From Corynebacterium sp. CNCTC7651 (GTDB lineage Bacteria; Actinomycetota; Actinomycetes; Mycobacteriales; Mycobacteriaceae), in assembly GCF_021496665.1 (NCBI RefSeq), contig NZ_CP071246.1, positions 2,170,001-2,234,000 of the forward strand: 64,000 nt of DNA. Direction: 5' to 3'. The position numbers were made by a program, and so were the translations under genes. The notes below the pieces were generated by a model. That model was not told where the DNA came from. It ran no database searches and was given only the letters and a program-made list of their open reading frames with translations. This document shows, in pieces, positions 27,157 through 40,620 of this stretch (position 1 is its first letter; the number at the start of each line of letters is the position of its first letter).

Positions 27157-28050
27157 TTAAGATTCTGGGCGGACCACCATCATCGGGCACGGCGCGGACT
27201 GCAGCAGCGCGCGGGAGGTAGAACCGAGCAGCATGCCCTTGAAGCCGCCGCGACCGTGGGACCCGGTGACCAAGAGCTGCGCACCCTGAGCTGCCTCAGT
27301 CAGCGCACGCACCGGCCGGTCGCGGGTGATGATCTTGCGGATCTCCACGCCGGGGTAGGAGGAGCCGAGGTTGGCCAAGTAATCGTCGAGAAGCTGGCCC
27401 TTCTCCTCCTGCGCCTGTGCCCAGCGGTCCTCGCTGACGCTGTAGCCAGCACCCGGGGCCTGCAGCTGTGCGTCGATCCAGGTGTGGACGGCGACAAGCT
27501 CTGCACCGCGGGCCTGGGCCTCCTCAAACGCCACCTCAGCGGCGCGGCGGGAAACCTCAGAACCGTCAATACCAACCACAACCGGGCCGTACTTGTTCTC
27601 TTCGGTGACGGCGTTGTCCTCGCGCACCACCACAACCGGGCAGTTTGCGTGGGAGACCACCGCGCCGGAAACAGAGCCGAGCACCATGCCGGACAGCCCG
27701 CCCAAACCGCGCGAGCCCATGACGATCATTCCCGCGTCACGCGACATCTCCAGCAGCATGTCAATCGGCGAGCCTTCCGCAACGGCATGGCCAATCCGCA
27801 GGTCGGGCGCGACCTGCAGGGCAATCTCGCGGGCATCATCGATCTTGCGCATGGTCTCGCGCTGCAAATCGTCGAAAAGCTCCTGCGGGGGCACCATGCC
27901 CTCCGCGTACAGGAACTGCGGCATGGTGTAGCTGGACGCAAGGCGCAGCGGCACATCCCGCTTCATCGCGGTGTTGGCCGCCCAACGCACAGCATTGTCG
28001 GAGGCAGGGCTGCCGTCCACGGCAACTACAACGTCAAAATCCCGAGTCAT
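27157..28050 (-). CDS. Universal stress protein with two USP domains
   Basis: 297 residues. Two tandem USP domains each carry an ATP-binding G-x2-G-x9-G(S/T)-like motif (GSRGLGGLSGMVLGSVS near residue 120 and GSHGRGGFKGMLLGSTS near residue 265). VVAVDGSPASDNAVRWA opens the first domain and VVGIDGSEVSRRAAEVA the second. Proteins of this type bind ATP and are induced in stationary phase or stress. It is followed on the same strand by the GlsB-like gene. Confidence 0.93.
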   Translation of the reverse strand: MTRDFDVVVAVDGSPASDNAVRWAANTAMKRDVPLRLASSYTMPQFLYAEGMVPPQELFDDLQRETMRKIDDAREIALQVAPDLRIGHAVAEGSPIDMLLEMSRDAGMIVMGSRGLGGLSGMVLGSVSGAVVSHANCPVVVVREDNAVTEENKYGPVVVGIDGSEVSRRAAEVAFEEAQARGAELVAVHTWIDAQLQAPGAGYSVSEDRWAQAQEEKGQLLDDYLANLGSSYPGVEIRKIITRDRPVRALTEAAQGAQLLVTGSHGRGGFKGMLLGSTSRALLQSAPCPMMVVRPES

Positions 28051-28123
28051 GTCTGGCCCCTTCAGGGTAGAGAACTGGTTATACCCTGCAGTTTACCCCG
28101 GGATGAGCCGCCAGCGCGGGGCG

Positions 28124-28270
28124 CTACTTCGGAATTTCGATGGGGTGCGCAGCCTCGGCGTTCGCCGGGTACAGCAGCTTGTAGATGAAGGTCAGTGCGT
28201 CCAAGAACGTCTTGCCAATGCCCTCGCGGAAGAACGCAAGAACCGGCTCAAGTAGAGCTCCAAGATCCAT
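28124..28270 (-). CDS. Small hydrophobic protein of 48 residues
   Basis: MDLGALLEPVLAFFREGIGK opens a 48-residue peptide with an amphipathic N-terminal half and the tail PIEIPK. No Shine-Dalgarno sequence precedes the ATG at 28270, but TAGATT lies about 10 bases upstream on the coding strand, so the mRNA may be leaderless. It resembles in size and character the short helical envelope peptides of corynebacteria (PorA/PorH class), but I see no clear homology. Confidence 0.5.
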   Translation of the reverse strand: MDLGALLEPVLAFFREGIGKTFLDALTFIYKLLYPANAEAAHPIEIPK

Positions 28271-28291
28271 GGCGGATAATCTACTACACCA

Positions 28292-29258
28292 ATGGCCCGT
28301 ACCAAGCACCCTCGCACCCCGCTGCCGCCCCGCGGTGGCCTCGGGGCATCGCGTGTTCGCCTCCCCGGGGAGGAGCCGAGCACCGCATTCGACTTCATCG
28401 CGCGGGTGATCGCGGAGCAGCGCCACCGCCACCCCGGACAACGCCCAGGCGGTACTGGAACGGTTTGCCCAGGGGCAAGTTGTGCTTATCGACGGCACTC
28501 CGCTCGCCCCCTCCTCCATCATCCAGCCCGGTACCGATGTCTTCTTTTACCGCAGGCCGGCGCCCGAAACACCGGTGCCGTACGAAATCGACGTGGTGTA
28601 CGAGGACGCGGACATCATGGTCGTGGACAAGCCCCCGTTCCTGGCTACAATGCCGCGGGCGGCGCATATCACCGAGACGGCGACGGTTCGTCTTCGACGA
28701 GCCACCGGCAATGAGGAACTCACGCCGGCGCACCGGCTGGACCGGATGACATCCGGGCTCCTGCTCCTGACCAAGCGGCGGGAAATCCGCGGCGCTTACC
28801 AGGAGCTCTTCGCCGCGCGTGAAGTGCATAAGCGGTACGTCGCCGTAGCTGAGTGGGCGCAGCTCTGCGTGCCGACGACATGGCGCAGCCACATTGACAA
28901 GCAGCACGGCGAAATTGCCTCTACGGTGATCGAGAACGCCGAGCCGAATGCGGAAACGATTGTGCGCTCAGTGGAGCGCCTGGCACCCGAGCGGGAAACC
29001 GAGTTCCAGCGGGTGCATGGCGTCGGTGTACCGCTGGGCGCGTATCTGCTTGAGCCAGTGACCGGCCGCACGCATCAGCTGCGTGTGCATATGTGCGACG
29101 CGGGCTTCCCAATCTTGGGTGATCCGGTGTACCCCGTCGTGCGGGGGTTCGGCGACGAGGATTTCTCCGTACCTATGCGGTTGAAGTCTGTCGAACTTGC
29201 GTTCATTGATCCACTGAGCGGAGCTGAGCGTAAGTTTCGTTCGGCAACGCGGTACTAG
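28292..29258 (+). pseudogene. RluA-family pseudouridine synthase, frameshifted near residue 48
   Basis: The ATG at 28292 opens MARTKHPRTPLPPRGGLG...IAEQRHRHP, typical of the corynebacterial N-terminus. After the CCCC run at 28433-28436 the frame is lost and DNAQAVLERFAQGQVVLIDG continues one frame over to 29258. Dropping one C restores about 321 residues. The catalytic motif is AHRLDRMTSGLLLLTK, with the Asp that isomerises uridine in rRNA or tRNA, and GRTHQLRVHM follows. As sequenced, only an internal start near 28482 gives the catalytic domain. Confidence 0.82.
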
Positions 29259-29305
29259 AGTGCACCTTCACGTGTCGCGATGTGCATCGGGTGCCGCAGA
29301 CACTA

Positions 29306-29355
29306 AAGCCCGGCTCCGAGCGTTGTTTCTCGCTCAGAGCCGGGCTCTTGTTTTT
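29306..29355. terminator. Terminator between the pseudouridine synthase and 5S rRNA
   Basis: AGCCCGGCTC pairs with GAGCCGGGCT, with an inner GAGCG/CGCTC stem. CTTGTTTTT follows on the plus strand. It closes the synthase gene and could also end the rRNA operon coming from the other side. Confidence 0.8.
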
Positions 29356-29363
29356 GAGTTGTT

Positions 29364-29484
29364 GGGTCGGCGGTAACCTACTCTCCCACACCCTCCCGGG
29401 TGCAGTACCATCGGCGCGGGCGGGCTTAGCTTCCGGGTTCGGAATGGGTCCGGGCGTTTCCCCGCCGCTATCACCACCGACACA
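29364..29484 (-). rRNA. rrf: 5S ribosomal RNA
   Basis: The minus strand reads GGTGGTGATAGCGGCGGGGA..., CCGAACCCGGAAGCTAAGCC and GAGAGTAGGTTACCGCCGA, the standard actinobacterial 5S sequence of about 120 bases. It is the last gene of the operon. End points are approximate. Confidence 0.93.
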
Positions 29485-29654
29485 TTCATTTCGGGGTTAG
29501 CAACATTGGTTGATGTGGAGTTGTCTGGCCCCGCACACTCGGGTGGTGTGTGGTGTGTCAGATACTGGTGAGTGGACGCGTGCACACCTGTGTTGGTGTG
29601 TGTTTGCAGGACACCAAACCGTGACCCGTGGGTGTTGGTTGGTGGTGGTTGTTT

Positions 29655-34698
<5,044 letters not shown>

Positions 34699-35298
34699 AC
34701 TCCGAAATAGAGTGTCAAGTTTCGTCAAGAAACAGGCCGTGAAAAGCCCAATACCCAACCAAAACAAACCACCCCACACCAACCGGTGCAGAACTGGCTT
34801 ACAAAAAATGTTTTCCTAAAATTACTGCAAACACGGCTGGCCCCACATCCGACGAGGAAAAACTTGGGGCCAACCAAAAACTTTGCAAAAAACGTCAGTG
34901 AACCAATCATGGCCCAACCGATCAACCACGCCCCCATCAAAGGATTCAGAACGCAGCCACCAGCACACACCAACCACACACCCCGCAAAACACGGAACCA
35001 TGCAGCCAACATGTGTCACAGGCACACAACCAACCCACAAACAAAAATGCATTGGCACACTATCGAGTTCTCAAACAACACACGCACACCCCAACACATC
35101 CGAACCAAATCAGAGCGCTGTAAGTAGCTTTCGTATTTCCGTCAGCGGTAGTTTTCCTAACCGCTCACACACCAGACCATGATCACCATGTCGTCTCGGC
35201 GGGGCGTTGTCGGTCGCGCTGACTCGAACTAAGTTACACACCCCACCACAACAACACAAACCCCCAGCATATGGACGGTTTTAGGAAGCGTCGTAAAG
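34699..35298 (-). promoter_or_regulatory. rRNA operon leader and upstream region
   Basis: A 600-base gene-free stretch. On the minus strand TTTGAGAACTCGATAGTGTG at about 35055-35075 is the conserved actinobacterial leader element tied to antitermination and RNase III processing. The AT-richer composition between 34700 and 35100 fits a transcribed leader. The open frames here match no protein and are rejected. Confidence 0.75.
35231..35259 (-). promoter_or_regulatory. Possible rRNA promoter
   Basis: On the minus strand TTGTGT and TAACTT are separated by 17 bases, about 530 bases before 16S. Both hexamers are weak matches to the sigma-A consensus. Other promoters may lie closer to the gene. 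Confidence 0.35.
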
Positions 35299-36339
35299 CT
35301 AACTAAGCCCGGGCGCGGTGTCCTTGTGGGAGATGTTGCCGCGGCCGCTGACGTAGCGCCACAACAGCACTGCGGCGATGAGCAACGCCAGACCGCCCTG
35401 GATGCCGCCGATGACGGCAAGCTCGCTGGCTGCCATCGGGTCATGCATGTCCATGGGGTAGCGGAGCGGGATCCAGAATGCGAGGGGTCCCACAAACATG
35501 AGGCCGTCCCAGCTTGCGGAACCCGCTATCGCAAGCATGCACGCTGCGATGCCCATGAGTGCGGCAAAGAGGATCGCGGCGATCGGGTCACCGTTGGTGG
35601 GCACCGCGAGACCGACCAGCGCAGCGGCAGCGATCCCGGTCACGGCGTAGATTGCGCTCACGGCTAGAACGTTGCCCGTTGCCGTTGCCAGCCACTGCTT
35701 CCGGGTCAGGCCGAGGCTCTGCCACGTGCCGGCACGCAGCTCTTCACCACTAGCAACACGAACCCATAAGACAAGGGTGGGCAAGGTGACAAGCATCGCG
35801 CGGAGGTAGCCGATGCTAATGAAGCTGGACAGCGGCAAGAGTGCGCCGGTGAGCAGGCCCACTACCGCAGCCAATACAAGGTTGCGACGCCAGAACAGGG
35901 CGAACGTGGAATCCCATTGCCGTGCGCGCCCCTTACCTTCGTCTGTCTGCACCTCGGCTGGCGTGTCGTTGGGCATGGCGACGAAGAAGCAGATTGTGCC
36001 CACCGCTGCGGCGATCAATGCGCCGACTAGCCCGATCCAGTTCGGGTTGAACGCAAGGCACGTCGCCGCGGGGATGAGGGCCGCCGGGACTGCCGCGGAG
36101 GCGATCACCCGCGAGGCACGCGCCCTGTTGAAGCCGAGTGCCTGGAGGATCCCCGGTTCCGGAAACAGCGCCATAAAGATCACGGGCACCGTAACCAGCG
36201 TCGATGCCGCGGATATCCACGGGCTGAGCATTGGGCCAGCGAGCATGAAGAGGACACCGAAGATGATCAGCGGCGCCCAGCGCCACGCCGGGCCGGCCTT
36301 GAATTGGTGCCAGAAGAAGTTGCCTTCGAGGTGGGTCAT
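35299..36339 (-). CDS. ABC transporter permease
   Basis: 346 residues from the ATG at 36339; the frame is open further upstream but overlaps the ATPase gene, whose stop lies 1 base before this ATG. About nine or ten hydrophobic segments are present and there is no ATP-binding motif. Together with the ATPase and the GntR gene it makes a YtrA-type module in which the exporter responds to cell-envelope stress in other Gram-positives. The substrate is not known. Confidence 0.8.
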   Translation of the reverse strand: MTHLEGNFFWHQFKAGPAWRWAPLIIFGVLFMLAGPMLSPWISAASTLVTVPVIFMALFPEPGILQALGFNRARASRVIASAAVPAALIPAATCLAFNPNWIGLVGALIAAAVGTICFFVAMPNDTPAEVQTDEGKGRARQWDSTFALFWRRNLVLAAVVGLLTGALLPLSSFISIGYLRAMLVTLPTLVLWVRVASGEELRAGTWQSLGLTRKQWLATATGNVLAVSAIYAVTGIAAAALVGLAVPTNGDPIAAILFAALMGIAACMLAIAGSASWDGLMFVGPLAFWIPLRYPMDMHDPMAASELAVIGGIQGGLALLIAAVLLWRYVSGRGNISHKDTAPGLS

Positions 36340-36340
36340 G

Positions 36341-37204
36341 TTAGGACACCTCCAGGTATGCCTCGATGAGATCGTCGAGCCCGGCCGGGCGCACACGTGC
36401 CGCGCCGCCAAGCGCGTTGTCGCGGGTGGAGCTGGGCCCCTCTGCCAAAGCGGCGGGGATGAGGGCGTGGGCGCCGGCAGGGGAACGTCGATAAGCAAGA
36501 GCCCCCTCGAACTCCGGGAAGGAGCCGGAAGCGACCGCGAAGTTGTCCGCATCCTCGGCTGCGATATGGCGGGCGATGCGGCCGTCGCGCCCCAGGATGA
36601 GCGCGGTGTCCAGGATCTTCGCCGCGTCCTCGATGTGGTGCGTGGCCATGATCACGGTGCGGCCGGAATCGTTTAAGCCCAGCAGGTGGCGGTAGAACAC
36701 CTGGGTGTTGTGGGTGTCCAGGCCAACATAGGGCTCGTCGAGCAGCGTGAGCTCCGCGCCCGACGCTAGGCCGATAATGATCGCCGCCATTGCGCGCTGG
36801 CCGCGCGACAGCGAGCCATACCTCGTGCCCATCGCGCCGTCCAACGTGAAATCCGCTGCCAGCTGGTCCGCGAAAGCTTGGTCCCAGCGCGGGTAACGCA
36901 TCGCCGCGGCGGCGAGGATGTTCCTCAACGTCCAGCTTCCGGGGTAGGCGGTATCCACGCCGGTCAGCGCGGTGCGGTCCATGGTCGCGGCGTTATCGAA
37001 CGGGGCCTCACCGAACACGCGCACCTCTCCGGCCGAGGGCTTGAGCTGGCCGGCGAGGATGTTGAGCAGGGTGGATTTACCCACGCCGTTGCGCCCCAGC
37101 AAACCGTGGATGCCACCCGGCGCGAGGTCCAGGTCAACGCCCGCGAGCACCGCCTTCTTGCCAAAGCTGCGCTGCAGGCCGCCGGTGGAAATGATCTGGT
37201 TCAT
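36341..37204 (-). CDS. ABC transporter ATP-binding protein
   Basis: 287 residues. Walker A GRNGVGKST is near residue 38, the signature is SRGQRAMAAI, and Walker B is LTLLDEP followed by the switch His in MATHHIEDA. It powers the adjacent permease. Its ATG overlaps the GntR stop by 4 bases, and its stop is 1 base before the permease ATG, so the three genes form one operon. Confidence 0.93.
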   Translation of the reverse strand: MNQIISTGGLQRSFGKKAVLAGVDLDLAPGGIHGLLGRNGVGKSTLLNILAGQLKPSAGEVRVFGEAPFDNAATMDRTALTGVDTAYPGSWTLRNILAAAAMRYPRWDQAFADQLAADFTLDGAMGTRYGSLSRGQRAMAAIIIGLASGAELTLLDEPYVGLDTHNTQVFYRHLLGLNDSGRTVIMATHHIEDAAKILDTALILGRDGRIARHIAAEDADNFAVASGSFPEFEGALAYRRSPAGAHALIPAALAEGPSSTRDNALGGAARVRPAGLDDLIEAYLEVS

Positions 37205-37575
37205 TGGTACATGCCTCTGCTTTCTCCGACGCGGTCGATGAGGGTGTGCAAATCTTCGCGGGTGTAGCCCAGGTGAAGCGCTTCGTCGATGAGCGGGGCG
37301 ATGTAGGTGCCGGCAAATGCTTCTCGACGGTTGCCAAGAATCCGCGCCCTCGCCCCCTCCGTGACAAACATCCCCAGGCCGCGACGCTTTTCCAGCACCC
37401 CGGCCTCCACCAGAAGGCTCAAGCCTTTTCGCGCGGTAGCCGGGTTGATCTCGTGGAACTCCGCGAGTTGGTTGGTTGATGGGGCCTGTTGGCCGGGTTC
37501 CAGCGCGCCGTCCACAATCAGGTCTTCTATCAACCTTGCGATCTGGACAAAGAGCGGCTCTGCCTCCGGATTCAC
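37201..37575 (-). CDS. GntR-family regulator, YtrA subfamily
   Basis: 124 residues. The winged helix (PLFVQIARLIEDLIVDGALEPGQQAPSTNQLAEFHEINPATARKGLSLLVEAGVL) is followed by a short tail instead of an effector domain, typical of YtrA regulators that repress an ABC transporter operon. It is the first gene of the operon. A perfect palindrome 28 bp upstream is the likely autoregulatory site. Confidence 0.92.
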   Translation of the reverse strand: MNPEAEPLFVQIARLIEDLIVDGALEPGQQAPSTNQLAEFHEINPATARKGLSLLVEAGVLEKRRGLGMFVTEGARARILGNRREAFAGTYIAPLIDEALHLGYTREDLHTLIDRVGESRGMYQ

Positions 37576-37602
37576 GGCTCCCTCCTCCCGGTTAGTCCAT
37601 TG

Positions 37603-37624
37603 GTTAGTTACTGCAGTAACTAAC
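37603..37624. promoter_or_regulatory. Perfect 22-bp palindrome, candidate GntR operator
   Basis: The half site is GTTAGTTACTG and its exact reverse complement follows without a spacer. It lies 28 bp before the GntR start, between that gene and the divergent NYN-domain gene. Palindromes at this position are the usual operators of GntR-type repressors. Confidence 0.75.
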
Positions 37625-37744
37625 TATCTAACAAGATTTGGGGTGTCGGCGCAAGGGGGAAATTCCGTACACTGGTGCCATCTAGACCCTCTCGGGGGCG
37701 AAGAAACGAAATTTAGCAACGAAAAGAATCGGAATTTAGGAGCC

Positions 37745-39271
37745 ATGCTTGAACGCACAGTGGTGTACGTGGACACGTCGTACCTCCTCGCGAGCTTTTA
37801 CAACTCGTGGGAAATCGGCGCCCGCGCACAGTTAGAAATTGACCTCCCCGAGGTGGTAGCCACCCTGGGGAACATGATTACCCAGCAACTCAACCAACCA
37901 GTCCACCGCCAGTTTTGGTATGACGGCATCCCCGACTCCGGCCCCCACCGCTTCCAGCGCGCGCTCCGCGCATGCGCCGGTGTGCAGCTGCGCACCGGCC
38001 AGCTGATTGAGTGGGGCGAGCGCCGCACGCAAAAGGGCGTGGACACCCGACTGGTCGCGGACCTGGTGCTCAATGCCACCCGCGGCCAGTTCAGCGACTT
38101 CGTCCTCGTCTCCGGTGACGCGGACATGATCCCCGGCGTGCAAGAGGCGGCAGACATGGGCGTGCGCGTCCACCTCTACGGCTTCGGCTGGGACTCCATG
38201 TCCTCCGCCCTGCGCCACGCCTGCGATACGACGACGATCATTGACCCCCGTGAGGACTTCGCTGAAGCCATGCAGCTGCAGGTCCTGGAAGGTCCGCTCC
38301 CGCCGACGATCCGGGAGCGCCCGCTTTCGGATGCCGAGCCAGTGGACCAGGACCAAGGCCCTACCTCCGTACCCGGCTTCGGGCCGGAGCCGCTGCGCGC
38401 GCCTCACGACGACGGCGAGGACGAACCCGCAGGCTCGGACGCGCACGATGCCGGCGAAGACGACGGCGGCACCGGATTCCAGCAGCTCGACGGGCTGGAG
38501 CACCTGAAGGTGTTCGGAGCGCGATCGCAACAGCGCGGTGCTGAAGCTGAGGCTCAGAAGGAAGATACGGAGGCCCAGGTTCAGAAGGAGGAGGCGGAGG
38601 CCCAGAAGGAGGAGGCTGCCAAGGGGGCGGCTGGCAAGGGGGCGTCGGCAAGCGAAGAAAGCCCCACACCGGCCCGGCCATCCCCGGCGATCGTGGCGGA
38701 GGCGGCGCGGCGCCAAAGCGAGGCCCAGGCTGCCGAGGAGAAAGAAGACAGCGGCGAGGCTCCGGTGACGGGCACGCTGCGTTCCTCTCAGCGCACGCAT
38801 CCGCCGGCCGAGCCGGAGACTGATGAACCGTCCGAGGCCCAGGTTGAGGCAAACAATGAGGCCAACCAGCCCGGCAACCAGACCCTGACCAACCCCGATA
38901 AGGCGGATGTGCCCAAGCCGGGTCCGAAGCCAGCGCCGAAGCCGTCGATGATGGCGCCGCGCCGCAAGCTTCGCTCCCGCTACGTGCCGCTGCCGGAGGA
39001 GGTGTGGTCCTCCGCCGGATTCCAAACGCCCTACGACGTTGGACAGCAATACGCCACCTGGTGGTACGAAAACGCGGCAACCTCCGAGCAGCGCGACAAG
39101 GCCCACATGCTCTCCGGCGGTGGCTTGCCGCCAGAGATTGACCGCCCGCTGCTGCAATTCGCGTGCGAGACGCTGCACGAGTACACGCTGTCGGAGGCGC
39201 AGCGCGTGAACCTGCGCGACGGGTTTCACTCCGGCATCCGCGGCGTGTTGATCAACATCCACCGCGGGTAG
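37745..39271 (+). CDS. NYN-domain (PIN-like) protein with a charged linker and conserved C-terminal domain
   Basis: 508 residues from the ATG at 37745. Residues about 1-165 form a NYN domain (VVYVDTSYLLASFYNSW, KGVDTRLVADLV, FVLVSGDADMIPGV) with the acidic residues expected of a metal-dependent RNase fold. Residues about 200-390 are an acidic, repetitive linker rich in Glu, Ala and Gln (EAQKEEAEAQKEEA). The last about 115 residues (RSRYVPLPEEVWSSAGFQTPYDVGQQYATWWYEN) form a separate folded domain of unknown function. RNA cleavage is inferred from the fold. Confidence 0.82.
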   Translation: MLERTVVYVDTSYLLASFYNSWEIGARAQLEIDLPEVVATLGNMITQQLNQPVHRQFWYDGIPDSGPHRFQRALRACAGVQLRTGQLIEWGERRTQKGVDTRLVADLVLNATRGQFSDFVLVSGDADMIPGVQEAADMGVRVHLYGFGWDSMSSALRHACDTTTIIDPREDFAEAMQLQVLEGPLPPTIRERPLSDAEPVDQDQGPTSVPGFGPEPLRAPHDDGEDEPAGSDAHDAGEDDGGTGFQQLDGLEHLKVFGARSQQRGAEAEAQKEDTEAQVQKEEAEAQKEEAAKGAAGKGASASEESPTPARPSPAIVAEAARRQSEAQAAEEKEDSGEAPVTGTLRSSQRTHPPAEPETDEPSEAQVEANNEANQPGNQTLTNPDKADVPKPGPKPAPKPSMMAPRRKLRSRYVPLPEEVWSSAGFQTPYDVGQQYATWWYENAATSEQRDKAHMLSGGGLPPEIDRPLLQFACETLHEYTLSEAQRVNLRDGFHSGIRGVLINIHRG

Positions 39272-39299
39272 GTAGTGCGGCTGGCGGGGGTTGGAGCGC

Positions 39300-39333
39300 T
39301 GAGGCCTACAGGGGTGTAGGCCTCAGCATTTTT
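39300..39333 (+). terminator. Terminator after the NYN-domain gene
   Basis: GAGGCCTACA and TGTAGGCCTC enclose a short GGGG loop, and AGCATTTTTT follows. A second copy of the same hairpin lies at 39393-39423. Confidence 0.85.
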
Positions 39334-39392
39334 TCGCCTTGGGGCCTACCGGAAAAGCCCTGGTCACGTGTGACTAGTGTGACTCGCCTGCC

Positions 39393-39423
39393 TTGAGGCC
39401 TACAGCCCTGTAGGCCTCAGCAA
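39393..39423. repeat. Second copy of the GAGGCCTACA hairpin
   Basis: TGAGGCCTACA-GCCC-TGTAGGCCTCA repeats the preceding terminator stem with a different loop and without a T tract. The two copies are about 90 bp apart, with a related GGGGCCTACC between them. Confidence 0.7.
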
Positions 39424-39433
39424 GCAGTGCACT

Positions 39434-39479
39434 AAAAAACGGGGCCGGCGTGGACCACCCCAGTCCACAACCGACCCCG
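39434..39479 (-). terminator. Terminator of the PspA-like gene
   Basis: On the minus strand CGGGGTCGG pairs with CCGGCCCCG, with an inner GTGGAC/GTCCAC stem, and TTTTTTAG follows. It lies 23 bp after the PspA-like stop. Confidence 0.8.
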
Positions 39480-39501
39480 CAGCAGCACATCGCGCTAGAA
39501 A

Positions 39502-40461
39502 CTAGCGTTGGCCGGCCTCCTCAGCATCCGCGTCCTCAACGATCTCGGCATCCTCGGCCAGGTACGCCTCTGCGTCAGCGAGAATGTCGTCGTTGCTCGC
39601 GCCGGCGTTGGAGGCACCCGCGCCACCCGCAGCACCAGCACCAGCTGCCGCAGCACCAGCACCCTGACCCTGCTGCTCACCGGCCGGAGCCTCGATCGCC
39701 TCGGCATTCTGCGCGCCAGCACCGGAGCCGGCCTCCAGCTCGCCAGCCATGGAGGCACGGATCTCGTCGAGACGGGAAGAAGCTGCAACGTCGGTGCCTG
39801 CGGCCTCGATCTCAGCCATGCGGTCCGTCATGGAGTTCTTCGCAAGCTCCTGCGCACCCAGGGCATCTGCGTAGCGGCGCTCGATCTTGTCGCGGACACT
39901 ATCCAGCGTCGGCACATTGTCGTTCCCGCCGAACTGGTTGATGGTGTCCATCGTGCGGGTGGTCTGCTCCTGCATCTTGGCCTGGTTGAGCTGGGACTCC
40001 AGCTGGGAAACCTGCTGCAGCTGCTCCTGCAGACGGGCCTCGGACTGCTGCTGCTGAGCCTGAGCTTCGCGCGCGGCGTGGTCGGCAGCTGCGTGGGCTT
40101 CCTTGGTCTGAGCCAGTTCGTTCTCCACGGACACCAGCTGGGAAGCCAGCACCTCAGCGGTGGCGTTGTACTGCTGCGCCTTCTCCGCATCGCCCGCGGC
40201 GGTAGCCTTGTCCGCCGCCTGGAGGGCGGTGCGGGTCTTCGCCTGCAGGTCCGCCTGGGACTTAATCAGGCGCTCCAGCTTCATTTCCAGCTGGTTGCGG
40301 TTGCCAATGATCTGGGCTGCGTGCTGGGAAATCTCCTGGTGGTTCTTCTTCGCCTGCGCGACAGCCTGCTGGATCTGCACCCGCGGATCCGCGTTCTGGT
40401 CAATCTTGGAATCGAAAGACTGCATGAGGTAGTTCCAGCCCTTGGAGAACGGGTTCGCCAT
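39502..40461 (-). CDS. PspA/IM30 family protein
   Basis: 319 residues from the ATG at 40461 (MANPFSKGWNYLMQSF); the short upstream extension is not needed. Residues about 10-225 are a continuous coiled coil rich in Glu, Gln and Ala, with the PspA N-terminal pattern DPRVQIQQAVAQAKKNHQEI. The C-terminal tail has Ala/Gly-rich low-complexity sequence and an acidic end. Such proteins polymerise on the inner membrane face and help preserve it under stress. No pspBC-like genes are nearby. Confidence 0.9.
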   Translation of the reverse strand: MANPFSKGWNYLMQSFDSKIDQNADPRVQIQQAVAQAKKNHQEISQHAAQIIGNRNQLEMKLERLIKSQADLQAKTRTALQAADKATAAGDAEKAQQYNATAEVLASQLVSVENELAQTKEAHAAADHAAREAQAQQQQSEARLQEQLQQVSQLESQLNQAKMQEQTTRTMDTINQFGGNDNVPTLDSVRDKIERRYADALGAQELAKNSMTDRMAEIEAAGTDVAASSRLDEIRASMAGELEAGSGAGAQNAEAIEAPAGEQQGQGAGAAAAGAGAAGGAGASNAGASNDDILADAEAYLAEDAEIVEDADAEEAGQR

Positions 40462-40566
40462 AATCGTCACCTTTCCGTTGCGGGCGCGGAACATACCCCG
40501 CGCACCCATGTTTATTGCGGTACTGCCCAAGTGTACGCAGGATCGCAGGGCGCGAGCTGGGCAAAG

Positions 40567-40600
40567 AAAAAAGGCACCGGGTCGCGCGACCCAGCACCTA
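40567..40600 (-). terminator. Terminator of the thioredoxin-like gene
   Basis: On the minus strand GGTGCTGGGTCG pairs with CGACCCGGTGCC, using two G-U pairs, and TTTTTTC follows. Confidence 0.75.
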
Positions 40601-40620
40601 TCACCAAAAACGCAGACGCT

